Of a stretch of DNA of 64,000 bases, positions 10,278 to 20,200 are shown in pieces. The translations under genes were made by a program, and so were the position numbers. The DNA comes from Pachysolen tannophilus NRRL Y-2460. Taxonomy: Eukaryota > Ascomycota > Pichiomycetes > Alaninales > Pachysolenaceae. The stretch lies in NCBI GenBank assembly GCA_001661245.1, contig KV454017.1, positions 585,909 to 649,908 on the forward strand. Reading direction: 5' to 3'. The notes beneath the pieces are model-generated. The model was not told where the DNA came from. It worked only from the letters and a program-made list of their open reading frames with translations, and searched no databases. Position 1 is the first letter of the stretch. Each line of letters begins with the position of its first letter.

Positions 10278-10540
10278 NNNNNNNNNNNNNNNNNNNNNNN
10301 NNNNNNNNNNNNNNNNNNNNNNNNNNNNNNNNNNNNNNNNNNNNNNNNNNNNNNNNNNNNNNNNNNNNNNNNNNNNNNNNNNNNNNNNNNNNNNNNNNNN
10401 NNNNNNNNNNNNNNNNNNNNNNNNNNNNNNNNNNNNNNNNNNNNNNNNNNNNNNNNNNNNNNNNNNNNNNNNNNNNNNNNNNNNNNNNNNNNNNNNNNNN
10501 NNNNNNNNNNNNNNNNNNNNNNNNNNNNNNNNNNNNNNNN
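10278..10540. other. Assembly gap (263 N)
   Basis: A run of N bases between two near-identical stretches. The left flank ends in a poly-A tract and the right flank begins inside the SEC31 coding region. The gap most likely marks unmerged overlapping contig ends rather than missing sequence. Confidence 0.95.
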
Positions 10541-11083
10541 ACTATTTTCTAAGCTCCAACAAGCATACCATTGGTATGATCCGCATATTTCTTACTCCAT
10601 GCTAAAGCATGAAATTTTGTATCCAAAGCAGCAGAAACTATTGGTTCCTTTGTCAATTTGGAACTCAATATATCCCAAATCTCCAATTTCGACGAAGCCG
10701 AAAAATCCAAATCAACAGCGCCTGCCGCAGAACCAGTAGCCAACAACGGTAGCGAATCATGAGACCATACAAACGTTGCTGTACGTTCAACTTCACTAAG
10801 TTTCACCATTGTTATTATTATTATATATTACGGATCTCTCTTTCTCTCTCTCCTTTTGATTTCAACACTTGACACACACACAAACAAACAAAAAAAAAAA
10901 AAGAGAAATACTCTTTTTCTCAACCCAATTCAATTATACCAATCACTTCAATCCAAACAGCAATTTATATTGGAAAGAAATTAATTCCGTTAAAAATCAC
11001 CTAGATCTGACTGACACGTATTTCAAAAAAACAAAAAAATAGTTATTTAAATTAATTGCTTTTTTAATAGAAATCAAAAAAAA
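10541..11083 (-). other. Duplicate copy of SEC31 5' end and promoter (likely assembly artefact)
   Basis: This segment repeats 9735-10277 almost base for base, including 86 codons of SEC31 (10549-10809), its leader and its promoter. I see differences only in homopolymer lengths: one A missing near 10551, 13 instead of 10 A near 10890, and 7 instead of 6 A near 11039. The copy is truncated at the gap edge and has no downstream coding region. The true locus probably has one copy, so SEC31 and COA4 would be about 624 bp apart. Confidence 0.85.
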
Positions 11084-11433
11084 AAAAAAAAAACAAAAAA
11101 AAAAACAAAAAAAAAAAACTAGATTTTAATTCTTTCAAAAATACCTTCACTCAAATTATATCAATGGGTACCAATGAAGAATAAACTTATATATTAATTA
11201 TATATTTATCAATTGAATTCAAATAATAAAATATAAAAAATATCTTTGATGAGGAACCTTTGATATGAATTGGGCGAAAAGCACGATTTTTGTTGTTGAT
11301 TCTAATTACACGTGAAAATGCTGGCTGACAGAAGATTTTATTTTAAAGAGCAAGAACGAACAAGTAATTCTATGGGTTGAGTGAGTAAATAAGTAAGTCC
11401 TTGAATAAGAATTACAGTTAAGATATTGGAAGG
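11084..11433. promoter_or_regulatory. SEC31-COA4 divergent intergenic region
   Basis: AT-rich sequence upstream of COA4 and, once the duplicated stretch is collapsed, also of SEC31. It begins with A-rich runs broken by single C bases. No gene or clear motif seen. Confidence 0.4.
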
Positions 11434-11919
11434 ATGTCTGTTGAAAATGGAAGTGAGAAGAGAAATCTGGAGGAAGCAATTGATGATGAACCAGATGAAT
11501 GGTATGTTAATTTTCAAAATTTTTTTTTTTTTTGGGCTTTATAGAGATTTACTAACTAGTATATCGATTAATGGTTTAGGGACAAGAGAATTATAAAGAC
11601 AGGGTGTCATGGTAAGTACAAATAGTGTTATGAAAATTTTTTTCCTTAAAAATATTTGAACTAACTGATTTATTCTATTGTATTCTATTCTATTAGAGGA
11701 AAACATGAAATTATTATTGTGTCATGCAGATACAAACGACTGGAGAAAATGTGTTCTGGAAGTAAGTACAGGTTGTACTTTGTTAGCAAGTTCTCAAAGA
11801 GGTTTTATACTAACGAACCGTGTAAATGACTTTAGATGAAAGCTTTCCGTGAATGTTGGGACAATAATCAAAACAATAAGAGGACTCAAACCAAGGATAA
11901 TGATTTAAGTGGGTTTTAA
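11434..11919 (+). CDS. COA4: Cytochrome c oxidase assembly factor Coa4 (twin CX9C), four exons
   Basis: Coa4 is a small intermembrane-space protein with a coiled-coil-helix-coiled-coil-helix fold needed for cytochrome oxidase assembly. Exons: 11434-11501, 11580-11611, 11697-11761, 11836-11919. Introns begin GTATGT, GTAAGT, GTAAGT, and all carry a CTAAC branch site (near 11549, 11661, 11810) and end in AG. The spliced 82-residue protein reads ...DEWDKRIIKTGCHEENMKLLLC... and ...KCVxEMKAFRECW. This gives two perfect C-X9-C pairs and the DEWDKRI and FRECW motifs of Coa4. Exon 2 is only 32 bases. The x in the second pair is a CTG codon, probably Ser. No continuous reading frame shows this gene, so simple ORF calling misses it. 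Confidence 0.9.
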
Positions 11920-12258
11920 GTACTGAAAATGTACTGCAGATACCCTGGCATTTCCTTTTTTCTTTTGCTTTTTTGTCTTTTTTTTTTTTGCTTTTTTTTT
12001 CCCTCTCTATGAGGTCTTTAACATGATGAAATGATCAAACTCTATCCTGTATATATGAATATAAATCAATCAATAGCTCTTGGTAATATAGCTTTTAAAC
12101 GGTATTAAAGAAATTGTAGTAGTGCGATGTAACCCCAATTTGCACCAATGTAGTAATACTACTTTCTGAAATATAACTAGACTTAAAAACAACCATAGAG
12201 TATGATTGTTGTATGAGTTGTAATAACTATATGTTTAGGTATTGAAGAAAGTATAGAG
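11920..12258. other. COA4-SCM3 intergenic region
   Basis: 339 bp between tandem genes, with T-rich 3'-end sequence for COA4 (11950-12005) and then the SCM3 promoter. No further gene seen. Confidence 0.4.
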
Positions 12259-14769
12259 ATGCCTTTATCTAATATTGAGCATCTCAGGTTGAGAATATTG
12301 ACTCAAAGGGGGAAACTTGAGGAGTATAGTAAGGAAAATCATCAGAATTTTAGGAAAAGTTTGCGTAAACGGCAGGATGATTCACATTCAGGATATAATA
12401 AGAATACACAACAAGAGCAAGAGCAAGTGCAAGAACTAGAGCAAGAGCTAGAAGAAGAAGAAGAAGAAACTTTTTCTTCTTCTTCAGATGCTGATGAGCC
12501 TGAGATTGGGATATTGAATCAGTTTGAAATCAACCAGAAGAAAAAAGAGTCCCAAGAAAGGTTTAAATATTCATGGAATGCAATTATAGAAAAATATTCT
12601 CAGTATAAAGAAGATGATGAAAGGGTGGATATCTTGGATATATCTACTGGAGAAATTGTTGAGGACAATGGACACTTGAGCTCTTTGCTGGACAAACGGA
12701 ATAAAGATATATGGCATGAAGAATTTAATGATACAAGGGAAAGAACATATAGAAAAAGACAAGAACAAAAAGAATTATCAAAGTTGAAAAAAAATAATAC
12801 AAAACAAAAAACTAAGGTCGATTCACCTAAAAAAAGTATAAATGTATATGAAGATAACATGTTGATATTGAGCAGTGTATCGTCTCCTTCAAGTCTTCCA
12901 CAATCAAGATTAAGCTCTCCATCATTGACCCCAACTCTGCGAAAACATAATAAAGCTACAACTTCTCCACAATCAAAACCTTCTCTAATCTTGGGTGAAG
13001 TTTCGTTAATTCCACAGACAGAATTGGTAGCTAATGATCTGTATGTAACTTCAGATATCATGTCATTCACAGCACAATCGCTGAAATCTTCAACTATAAG
13101 AAATCTTGAAGATACTACTTCAGTGGGTACTCCGTCAAGATCTTCTACTTTGAAACAACTTTTACTGAGAAGACAAAGAGTATTAGAAGAAGGCAACAAT
13201 GAGTTTCAGGCATCGATTGATACTTTGCCATCTATGAAAGACCAACACAAACTAGATAATGATGTGGATGTTCTTCATCAGAGAAATTTAACAATTCAAA
13301 GAAAACCTAGTAGTTCCATCGTTATAGCTCCATCAAAAGTCTTAGTTCAGTTGCAAGAACTCGACGAAGAAGAATCAAAATCTAAAAAATTGCTTAATTC
13401 AGTAACTCTCAAGGACTTGGTTCGCAAAATAGAACAAGTGAGAATCTCTAGTGAATTCAACAAGAATCAAAGAATTCCTATATCGAAGAAAAAGAAGAAG
13501 AATTTAAGATCATACCAAACTGCAGCACCTTCAAAAAAGATCATAGTCAGTCCCAAGTCAGAAATTTCACCTCAGCGGCATCGTCAATATCGCAAAAACT
13601 CAGATTTGTTAGAAATATTGAGTAGTATGCCTCCCCATATGCTGAAATTACTTTCCATCAATATGGCTCCTCCAGGTTCAAAAGTGGATGAAGTGTCACA
13701 GGCTCTAGTCTCACTTTCTGCAAATGCTGGTAGACTACGTAAAAGCGCAAGTTCATATTCAACAGGAGATGATCGTTTGACAGGAAGTAAAGTAAACAGG
13801 CGTGATTTTGGAATTCCGAAAAAATTTTTCACTTCTCAAGACGTAGTTTCTACTCTGAAAAGAACTCATAATAAGGGTGAAATTGAAAATAAGCAAAAAA
13901 TTTTACAAAATCCAGGTCAAGGTTATGGAAAAGATAAAAATAGAGAATCAAAATCTTCAAACATAGCTCTTCGGGAAAATGAAATTGTGGATTTAGAAAT
14001 GGACAAAAATGAGGACATTAAAACAAGAGGAAAAATGAATAATACTGAATCTCTAGTAAAAATACCATCTTCTTCAGGAAAAGAAGATAATTCCCAAATC
14101 AAAGTGTCTATGCCACTGCCCACTTCTTCCTTGTGGCTTTTATTACAGGGAAAAGATGAAGAGGAAAATGCTAAAAAGCAATCAACACCAAATTTAGAAA
14201 ATCAATCGAATGGCACAAAAGCTGAATTAAGAGAAACAGTAGAAGAGCTTTCCCCAAGTCTCGAGGAAATACCTGATACAGAAACCGAAGAAAAATTTTT
14301 CAGTGCTCATGAAATCGCAGACTCCAAATCTAAAAATATTTCAAGATTTGGGAAAAGGTATAATCAAGTTTACAAAAAACATTCCAAGAAAAATCCCATC
14401 ATATCAGATAATGAAGATGAAGCTCAAACAACGTCAATGGAGTTTCAACTGTCTAAGAAACTACCATCTCCAAAACTCAAGATGGTAGACAATACTGATT
14501 TGAGGCAAATGATCAAACAATTATCAAAGAAAAATCCTGAGACTTCTTTGATTGAATCATCCTCCCCAATAAAGCTCAAATTATCTCCATTCAACAACTC
14601 GGATAAAAAGAGATTGTTGTCGTCCACCACCACCTCCTCCTCGTCATCATCATCATCATCATCGATAATTGCAACTACACCTTCAAGAAAAAGACATTCG
14701 CCTTCAAAAGCTTATAATGGCAATTACTCCCTACTAGAGGAGTTGTCGTGTTTAGAGGATAACGTTTAA
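12259..14769 (+). CDS. SCM3: CENP-A chaperone Scm3 (HJURP family)
   Basis: Scm3 delivers the centromeric histone Cse4/CENP-A to kinetochores. The diagnostic segment lies at about residues 101-158: RFKYSWNAIIEKYSQ, then VDILDISTGEIVEDNGHL. This is the W-x-x-I-I-x-K-Y ... D-I-x-T-G-E-I-V-x-D-x-G-H-L signature of Scm3/HJURP that wraps CENP-A. The rest is low-complexity, rich in Ser, Lys and acidic residues, with an acidic E-run at about 60-71, several basic SP-type segments and a poly-Ser tract near the C terminus (TCN repeats at about 14625-14663). At 836 residues it is much longer than S. cerevisiae Scm3 (about 220), as in other fungi with regional centromeres. It is tandem to COA4 and CPR6. 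Assignment rests on the one conserved motif. Confidence 0.85.
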   Translation: MPLSNIEHLRLRILTQRGKLEEYSKENHQNFRKSLRKRQDDSHSGYNKNTQQEQEQVQELEQELEEEEEETFSSSSDADEPEIGILNQFEINQKKKESQERFKYSWNAIIEKYSQYKEDDERVDILDISTGEIVEDNGHLSSLLDKRNKDIWHEEFNDTRERTYRKRQEQKELSKLKKNNTKQKTKVDSPKKSINVYEDNMLILSSVSSPSSLPQSRLSSPSLTPTLRKHNKATTSPQSKPSLILGEVSLIPQTELVANDLYVTSDIMSFTAQSLKSSTIRNLEDTTSVGTPSRSSTLKQLLLRRQRVLEEGNNEFQASIDTLPSMKDQHKLDNDVDVLHQRNLTIQRKPSSSIVIAPSKVLVQLQELDEEESKSKKLLNSVTLKDLVRKIEQVRISSEFNKNQRIPISKKKKKNLRSYQTAAPSKKIIVSPKSEISPQRHRQYRKNSDLLEILSSMPPHMLKLLSINMAPPGSKVDEVSQALVSLSANAGRLRKSASSYSTGDDRLTGSKVNRRDFGIPKKFFTSQDVVSTLKRTHNKGEIENKQKILQNPGQGYGKDKNRESKSSNIALRENEIVDLEMDKNEDIKTRGKMNNTESLVKIPSSSGKEDNSQIKVSMPLPTSSLWLLLQGKDEEENAKKQSTPNLENQSNGTKAELRETVEELSPSLEEIPDTETEEKFFSAHEIADSKSKNISRFGKRYNQVYKKHSKKNPIISDNEDEAQTTSMEFQLSKKLPSPKLKMVDNTDLRQMIKQLSKKNPETSLIESSSPIKLKLSPFNNSDKKRLLSSTTTSSSSSSSSSSIIATTPSRKRHSPSKAYNGNYSLLEELSCLEDNV

Positions 14770-15059
14770 AACCATTAAATAGAACCAAGTAATGATAGTA
14801 ATTAGAAGTAGTTGAAAAATTATTAGTCGTGTAGTAACAATGAAGTTTATTATTCTTTCGTACTAGAACTTTCTTTCTTCACTAAAAACATGCAGAATTA
14901 AAGCAGCTCAGCGATTATTATATAAACCCAAGACGAAAGAAGGTGGTCTCTCTCTTTGCTGCTTTTTTTTTCACTTTTTTTTTTGACTTTTTATAACATA
15001 GATTCTCTTTTTATCGGTACTTGATACTTTAGATAGATAATAATTGATAATTTACAGAA

Positions 15060-16178
15060 ATGACAATTGAAAACTCACAACGCCCAAAAGTATTTTTTGA
15101 TGTTAAAGTTGGAGATCGTCATGAGGGACGTATAATTTTTGAACTTTTCTCTGACATTGTTCCAAAGACTGCTGAAAATTTTAGAGCATTATGTACTGGT
15201 GAGAAAGGGGAAAATGCCAATGGGGTACCTTTATGTTATAAGAAATCTGTTTTCCATAGAGTTATTAAAGACTTTATGATCCAAGGTGGTGATTTCACGA
15301 ATTTTAATGGCACCGGTGGAGAATCGATTTATGGTGAAAAATTTGAAGATGAAAATTTCCAATTGACTCATGATACTCCGTTTTTATTATCGATGGCTAA
15401 TGCTGGTCCAAATACTAATGGGTCTCAATTTTTCATAACTACTGTGGCCACACCACATCTTAATGGTAAACACACGGTTTTCGGTAAAGTTATTTCAGGC
15501 AAATCAATTGTTCGTAGAATTGAACGAATTGAAACTGGAGAGAATGATAAACCTAAAGAAGACTGTATTATTGAAGACTGTGGAGAGCTTCCTGCTGACT
15601 ACGTTGTTGAGCCATCTGCTTCATTAGATGATGGTACTGGTGACATTTACGAAGAAGTTTTGGGAGATAACGATAATGTTGATGTTAACAATTTTGATTC
15701 TGTAATCAATGCTGTTACCAATATAAAAGAAATCGGTACAAAACTTTTCAAAGCGGGTGATTTTGAAAAATCTTATAGTAAATATCACAAGGCAAATGCT
15801 TATTTGGAAGAATATTTCCCAGATGATTTATCAAGTGAAAATATAAATAAATTGAACGAATTGAAAGCATCATGTTTTTTGAATGAAGCTTTGGTTGCCT
15901 TAAAATTGAATAAAAGTAAGCAAACTATAGAAGTAGCTACCAAAGCACTTGAAGTCGATGATATTGACGACAAAACAAAGGCTAAAGCATTATACCGTCG
16001 TGGTATGGGTTATTTTAAAGCCCACGATGATATAAGTGCTTTAAAAGATTTCGAAGAAGCATTGAAATACTCTGCAGGAGACGCAGCAATCTTGAAAGGA
16101 ATAGAAGATGTTAAACAACATTCTAAGAAGTTGAAAGATCAACAAAAGAAGGCATTTAGCAAATTCTTTGCCAAATAA
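15060..16178 (+). CDS. CPR6: Cyclophilin 40, Hsp90 co-chaperone (peptidyl-prolyl isomerase)
   Basis: A 372-residue protein with an N-terminal cyclophilin domain (about 8-178) and a C-terminal TPR domain (about 215-350), the architecture of Cpr6/Cpr7. Catalytic-type residues are visible in [15 protein letters not shown], the NGSQFFIT motif and [10 protein letters not shown]. The TPR part has three helix pairs ([61 protein letters not shown]) that would bind the Hsp90 C-terminal MEEVD. The well-formed catalytic motif suggests Cpr6 rather than the weaker isomerase Cpr7. A cytosolic protein; no targeting signal seen. Confidence 0.93.
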   Translation: MTIENSQRPKVFFDVKVGDRHEGRIIFELFSDIVPKTAENFRALCTGEKGENANGVPLCYKKSVFHRVIKDFMIQGGDFTNFNGTGGESIYGEKFEDENFQLTHDTPFLLSMANAGPNTNGSQFFITTVATPHLNGKHTVFGKVISGKSIVRRIERIETGENDKPKEDCIIEDCGELPADYVVEPSASLDDGTGDIYEEVLGDNDNVDVNNFDSVINAVTNIKEIGTKLFKAGDFEKSYSKYHKANAYLEEYFPDDLSSENINKLNELKASCFLNEALVALKLNKSKQTIEVATKALEVDDIDDKTKAKALYRRGMGYFKAHDDISALKDFEEALKYSAGDAAILKGIEDVKQHSKKLKDQQKKAFSKFFAK

Positions 16179-17223
16179 GTAGTTTTCAAAATGTATATAT
16201 ATAGACAGACACCTTCTTCAGTCAACCCCATGCCAGTCAATTCTCACCAGCCAGCTGACACCACCAGCTAGCCCGCACCGGCTAGGCCACTCCAACCATT
16301 CTCAGCCAATTTTAGCGGTCAGCGTAAATTCTGGACCACTTTGTATAGGCACTACCAACTATATCCTAAGTAAATAATATACCTACCGCCCCTGTTTTTT
16401 TACTATGTTTATTTGTAAAATAAAATTTTTAAAATAGAAAAAATTCTCAACGAAAAATGTAAAACAAATTAAAACAAATTAAAATAATAGTAAAACCAAT
16501 TTATCTTTATATATTGGTTTTATTTTAGTTTAAAATTAATTTGATTAAAATAAAAGATTAATTGTTTAAATTATTCTTTTGTTTTAAGCTAATTATTTTA
16601 AATATTAACCGCTGTTTAATTTGATTGATCCAATTTTATTTTTTATTGGTTGATTTCAAATATATCAAAGCACTCATTTAGTTGTTGTTGCTCGCCACGC
16701 GGATTTTTTTTTTTTTTTTATTTTGTTTGTAAGAATCAACCAAGGTTATTTACTAATATAAGATAGACTTTTATTTATTTGTAATCAGTTGTTTTCTTCC
16801 TTTTCTTTTCATTTGTTCCATTTGATTTGATTTGATTTTTTATTCAATTTTTCGGTTTTGCACATTTTGTATCTATAGAAAGAAATTGCCGTCATATTGA
16901 GTGACAAAAAAAAAAAAAATTATAAAAAATTATCAAAATACAAGAAAAAAATATATTAATTAGTTTTTATTCTTATATAATAATTATTTCCAAAGCATTT
17001 TCAACCCATCACCATCATTTATCATCATTGTTGAAGGCGGAATTAAATCAAGTGTCATTCATATTTTTTTTTTTTTTTTTTTAGTTCGTTTTAATTACAT
17101 TTGTTACTGTATTATATTATTATATTTCATATTTGAAAAAATCCAAAAAAAAGAAAAAGTTTTTGAAAATTAAAAAAAACCAGGAAAAAAGTTTTTCATT
17201 ATTAATTATATATTTTTTAAGTC
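16179..17223. other. CPR6-RPO21 intergenic region with a GC-rich island
   Basis: About 1.05 kb. The first part (16201-16320) is about 55% GC and C-rich on this strand, with repeated CAGCCA and CCAGCTnnC words. The remainder is very AT-rich with A/T homopolymers and forms the RPO21 promoter. I find no reading frame, tRNA boxes or snoRNA boxes. Confidence 0.5.
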
Positions 17224-20200
17224 ATGGCTAGTAAAGGTGGAAGATTTCCCTATTCTAGTGCGCCACTTCGTACTGTTAAGGAAGTAAGTAATACCTCATA
17301 CGTTTGACTGAGGGATTCATAATTATCAATTGAACATTAGTACTTAACTTTTTTTTTTTCTTTTTACTTTTACAGGTTCAATTTGGTCTTCTTTCTCCGG
17401 AAGAAATTAGAGCTATTTCGGTTGCCAAAATAGAATATCCTGAAGTCTATGACCAATCGCATCAGCGATTAAGAGTAGGAGGATTGAATGATCCTAGGTT
17501 AGGAACAGTTGACAGATACTTGAAATGTGAAACATGTGGTGAGGATGCAAATGAATGCCCTGGTCATTTTGGTCACATAGAATTGGCAAGACCTGTTTTC
17601 CATATCGGATTCATTCCTAAAATCAAGAAAGTTTGTGAATGTATCTGTATGCATTGTGGTAAGTTGTTATTAGATGAAACTAACCCATTATTTGCCCAAG
17701 CTGTAAAAGTTAGGGACCCAAAAAAGAGATTTCACGCAGTTTGGAGTTTATGTAAAACAAAAATGGTTTGTGAGGCAGATATACCTCAAGAAAATGAAAA
17801 TGGGGATGTTACCCAGATTGCAAGAGGTGGTTGTGGTAATACACAACCAACTGTTAGAAAAGATGGATTGAAATTATGGGGTACTTGGAAGAAAAATGTA
17901 GATGAAGCAGACCAACCGGAACGTAGATTATTGACACCAGCAGAGATTTTAAATGTTTTTAAACATATCTCACCAGAGGATTGTAAAAAGTTGGGATTTA
18001 ATGAAGATTATGCGAGACCAGAATGGATGATAATAACTGTTTTACCAGTTCCTCCTCCAGCAGTTAGACCTTCAGTTCAAGTCAATGATACTGCTCGTGG
18101 TGAAGATGATTTAACTTTCAAACTAGCTGATATTGTAAAATATAACATGAGTGTTCAGAAGTTAGAAATGGATGGATCTCCTCTTCACGTTATTAGTGAA
18201 TATGAAGCATTATTGCAATTCCATGTTGCCACTTATATGGATAATGATATAGCCGGACAACCACAAGCATTACAAAAATCAGGTAGACCAATCAAATCCA
18301 TAAGAGCCAGATTAAAGGGTAAAGAAGGTAGACTAAGAGGTAATTTAATGGGTAAGCGTGTTGATTTTTCAGCTCGTACAGTCATTTCTGGTGATCCAAA
18401 CTTGGAATTAGATCAAGTTGGAGTTCCAAGAAGTATTGCAAGAACCTTGACTTATCCAGAAATGGTCACCCCTTACAATATTCATAAATTGACTCTGTTG
18501 GTTAGAAATGGTCCAAACGAACATCCAGGTGCAAGGTATGTCTTCCGTGACACTGGAGAGCGTATAGATTTAAAATACCATAAACGTGCGGGTGATATAG
18601 CGTTGCAATACGGTTGGATTGTTGAGCGTCATCTTATGGATAATGACCCTGTTTTGTTCAACCGTCAACCCTCTTTGCATAAGATGTCAATGATGACACA
18701 TAGAGTTAAAGTCATGCCTTATTCTACTTTCAGATTGAACTTGTCTGTTACTTCTCCTTATAATGCTGATTTTGATGGTGATGAAATGAATTTACATGTC
18801 CCCCAATCTGAAGAAACTAGAGCAGAGTTGTCCCAATTATGTGCGGTTCCTTTACAAATTGTGTCTCCACAATCGAATAAACCTGTTATGGGTATTGTTC
18901 AAGATACATTGTGTGGTATTAGAAAAATGACCCTTCGAGATGTATTCATCGAGTATGATCAAGTTATGAATATTTTGTATTGGATTCCAACATGGGACGG
19001 AGTTATCCCAGAACCAACAATAATAAAACCAAAACCTTTATGGACAGGTAAGCAAATGCTTTCTATGGTTATTCCTAAAGGAATAAACATAGAAAGAAAA
19101 GATGAAAAGTTTACATATCTTTCAAAAGATGATACAGGGATGTTAATTATAGATGGAGAAATAATGTTGGGTGTCGTGAATAAAAAAACTGTTGGTGCCA
19201 CAGGTGGTGGTTTAATCCATGCTGTCATGAGAGAGAAAGGACCACAAGTATGTGCTGACTTATTTGGTAATATTCAAAAAGTTGTAAATTATTGGTTATT
19301 ACATAATGGTTTCTCTATAGGTATTGGTGATACCATCGCTGACGCTCCAACCGTTAGACAAATTACTAACACTATTTTAAAAGCAAAAGACAAAGTTCAA
19401 GAGATTATTTTGAGGGCTCAAAATAACGAGTTACCACCTGAACCAGGTATGACATTGAGAGAATCTTTTGAGCAAAATGTTTCTCAAGTTTTAAATCAAG
19501 CCCGTGATGATGTTGGTAAAGCTACAGCAGATGCATTAAAAGATTTGAACAACGTTAAACAGATGGTTTCAGCTGGTTCCAAAGGTTCTAACATTAATAT
19601 TTCCCAAATGTCTGCCTGTGTTGGTCAGCAAATTGTGGAAGGTAAACGTATTCCATTTGGGTTTTCTGATAGATCGTTACCGCATTTTACTAAGGATGAT
19701 TACTCTCCAGAATCTAGAGGATTTGTTGAAAATTCATATTTAAGAGGTTTGACACCACAAGAATTTTTCTTCCATGCTATGGCTGGTCGTGAAGGATTAA
19801 TTGATACTGCTGTTAAAACAGCAGAAACCGGTTATATTCAGCGTCGTTTAGTCAAGGCTTTAGAAGATATCATGGTTCACTATGATGGTACTACTAGAAA
19901 CTCTCTTGGTAATGTTTTGCAATTTATTTACGGTGAAGATGGTCTTGATGCTACCCAAGTTGAGAAACAAGCTATTGACACCATTCCAGGAACAGATGAA
20001 GCTTTTGAGCGTCGTTATAGAATTGATGTTATGGATCAATCGAAATCTATTCGTCCAGAGTTGATTGAATATGGTTCGGAAATTATTGGTGATGTGAATT
20101 TGCAAAGTATTTTAGATGAGGAATATAATCAATTACTAGAGGACCGTCGTTATTTAAGAGAAGAATGTTTCTTGAATGGTGATTTCCAATGGCCTTTGCC

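Noticed and set aside
10549-10809. An 86-residue SEC31-like gene as a real paralogue
   Set aside because: It is identical to the SEC31 start, truncated at an N gap, with only homopolymer differences; an assembly duplication explains it better.
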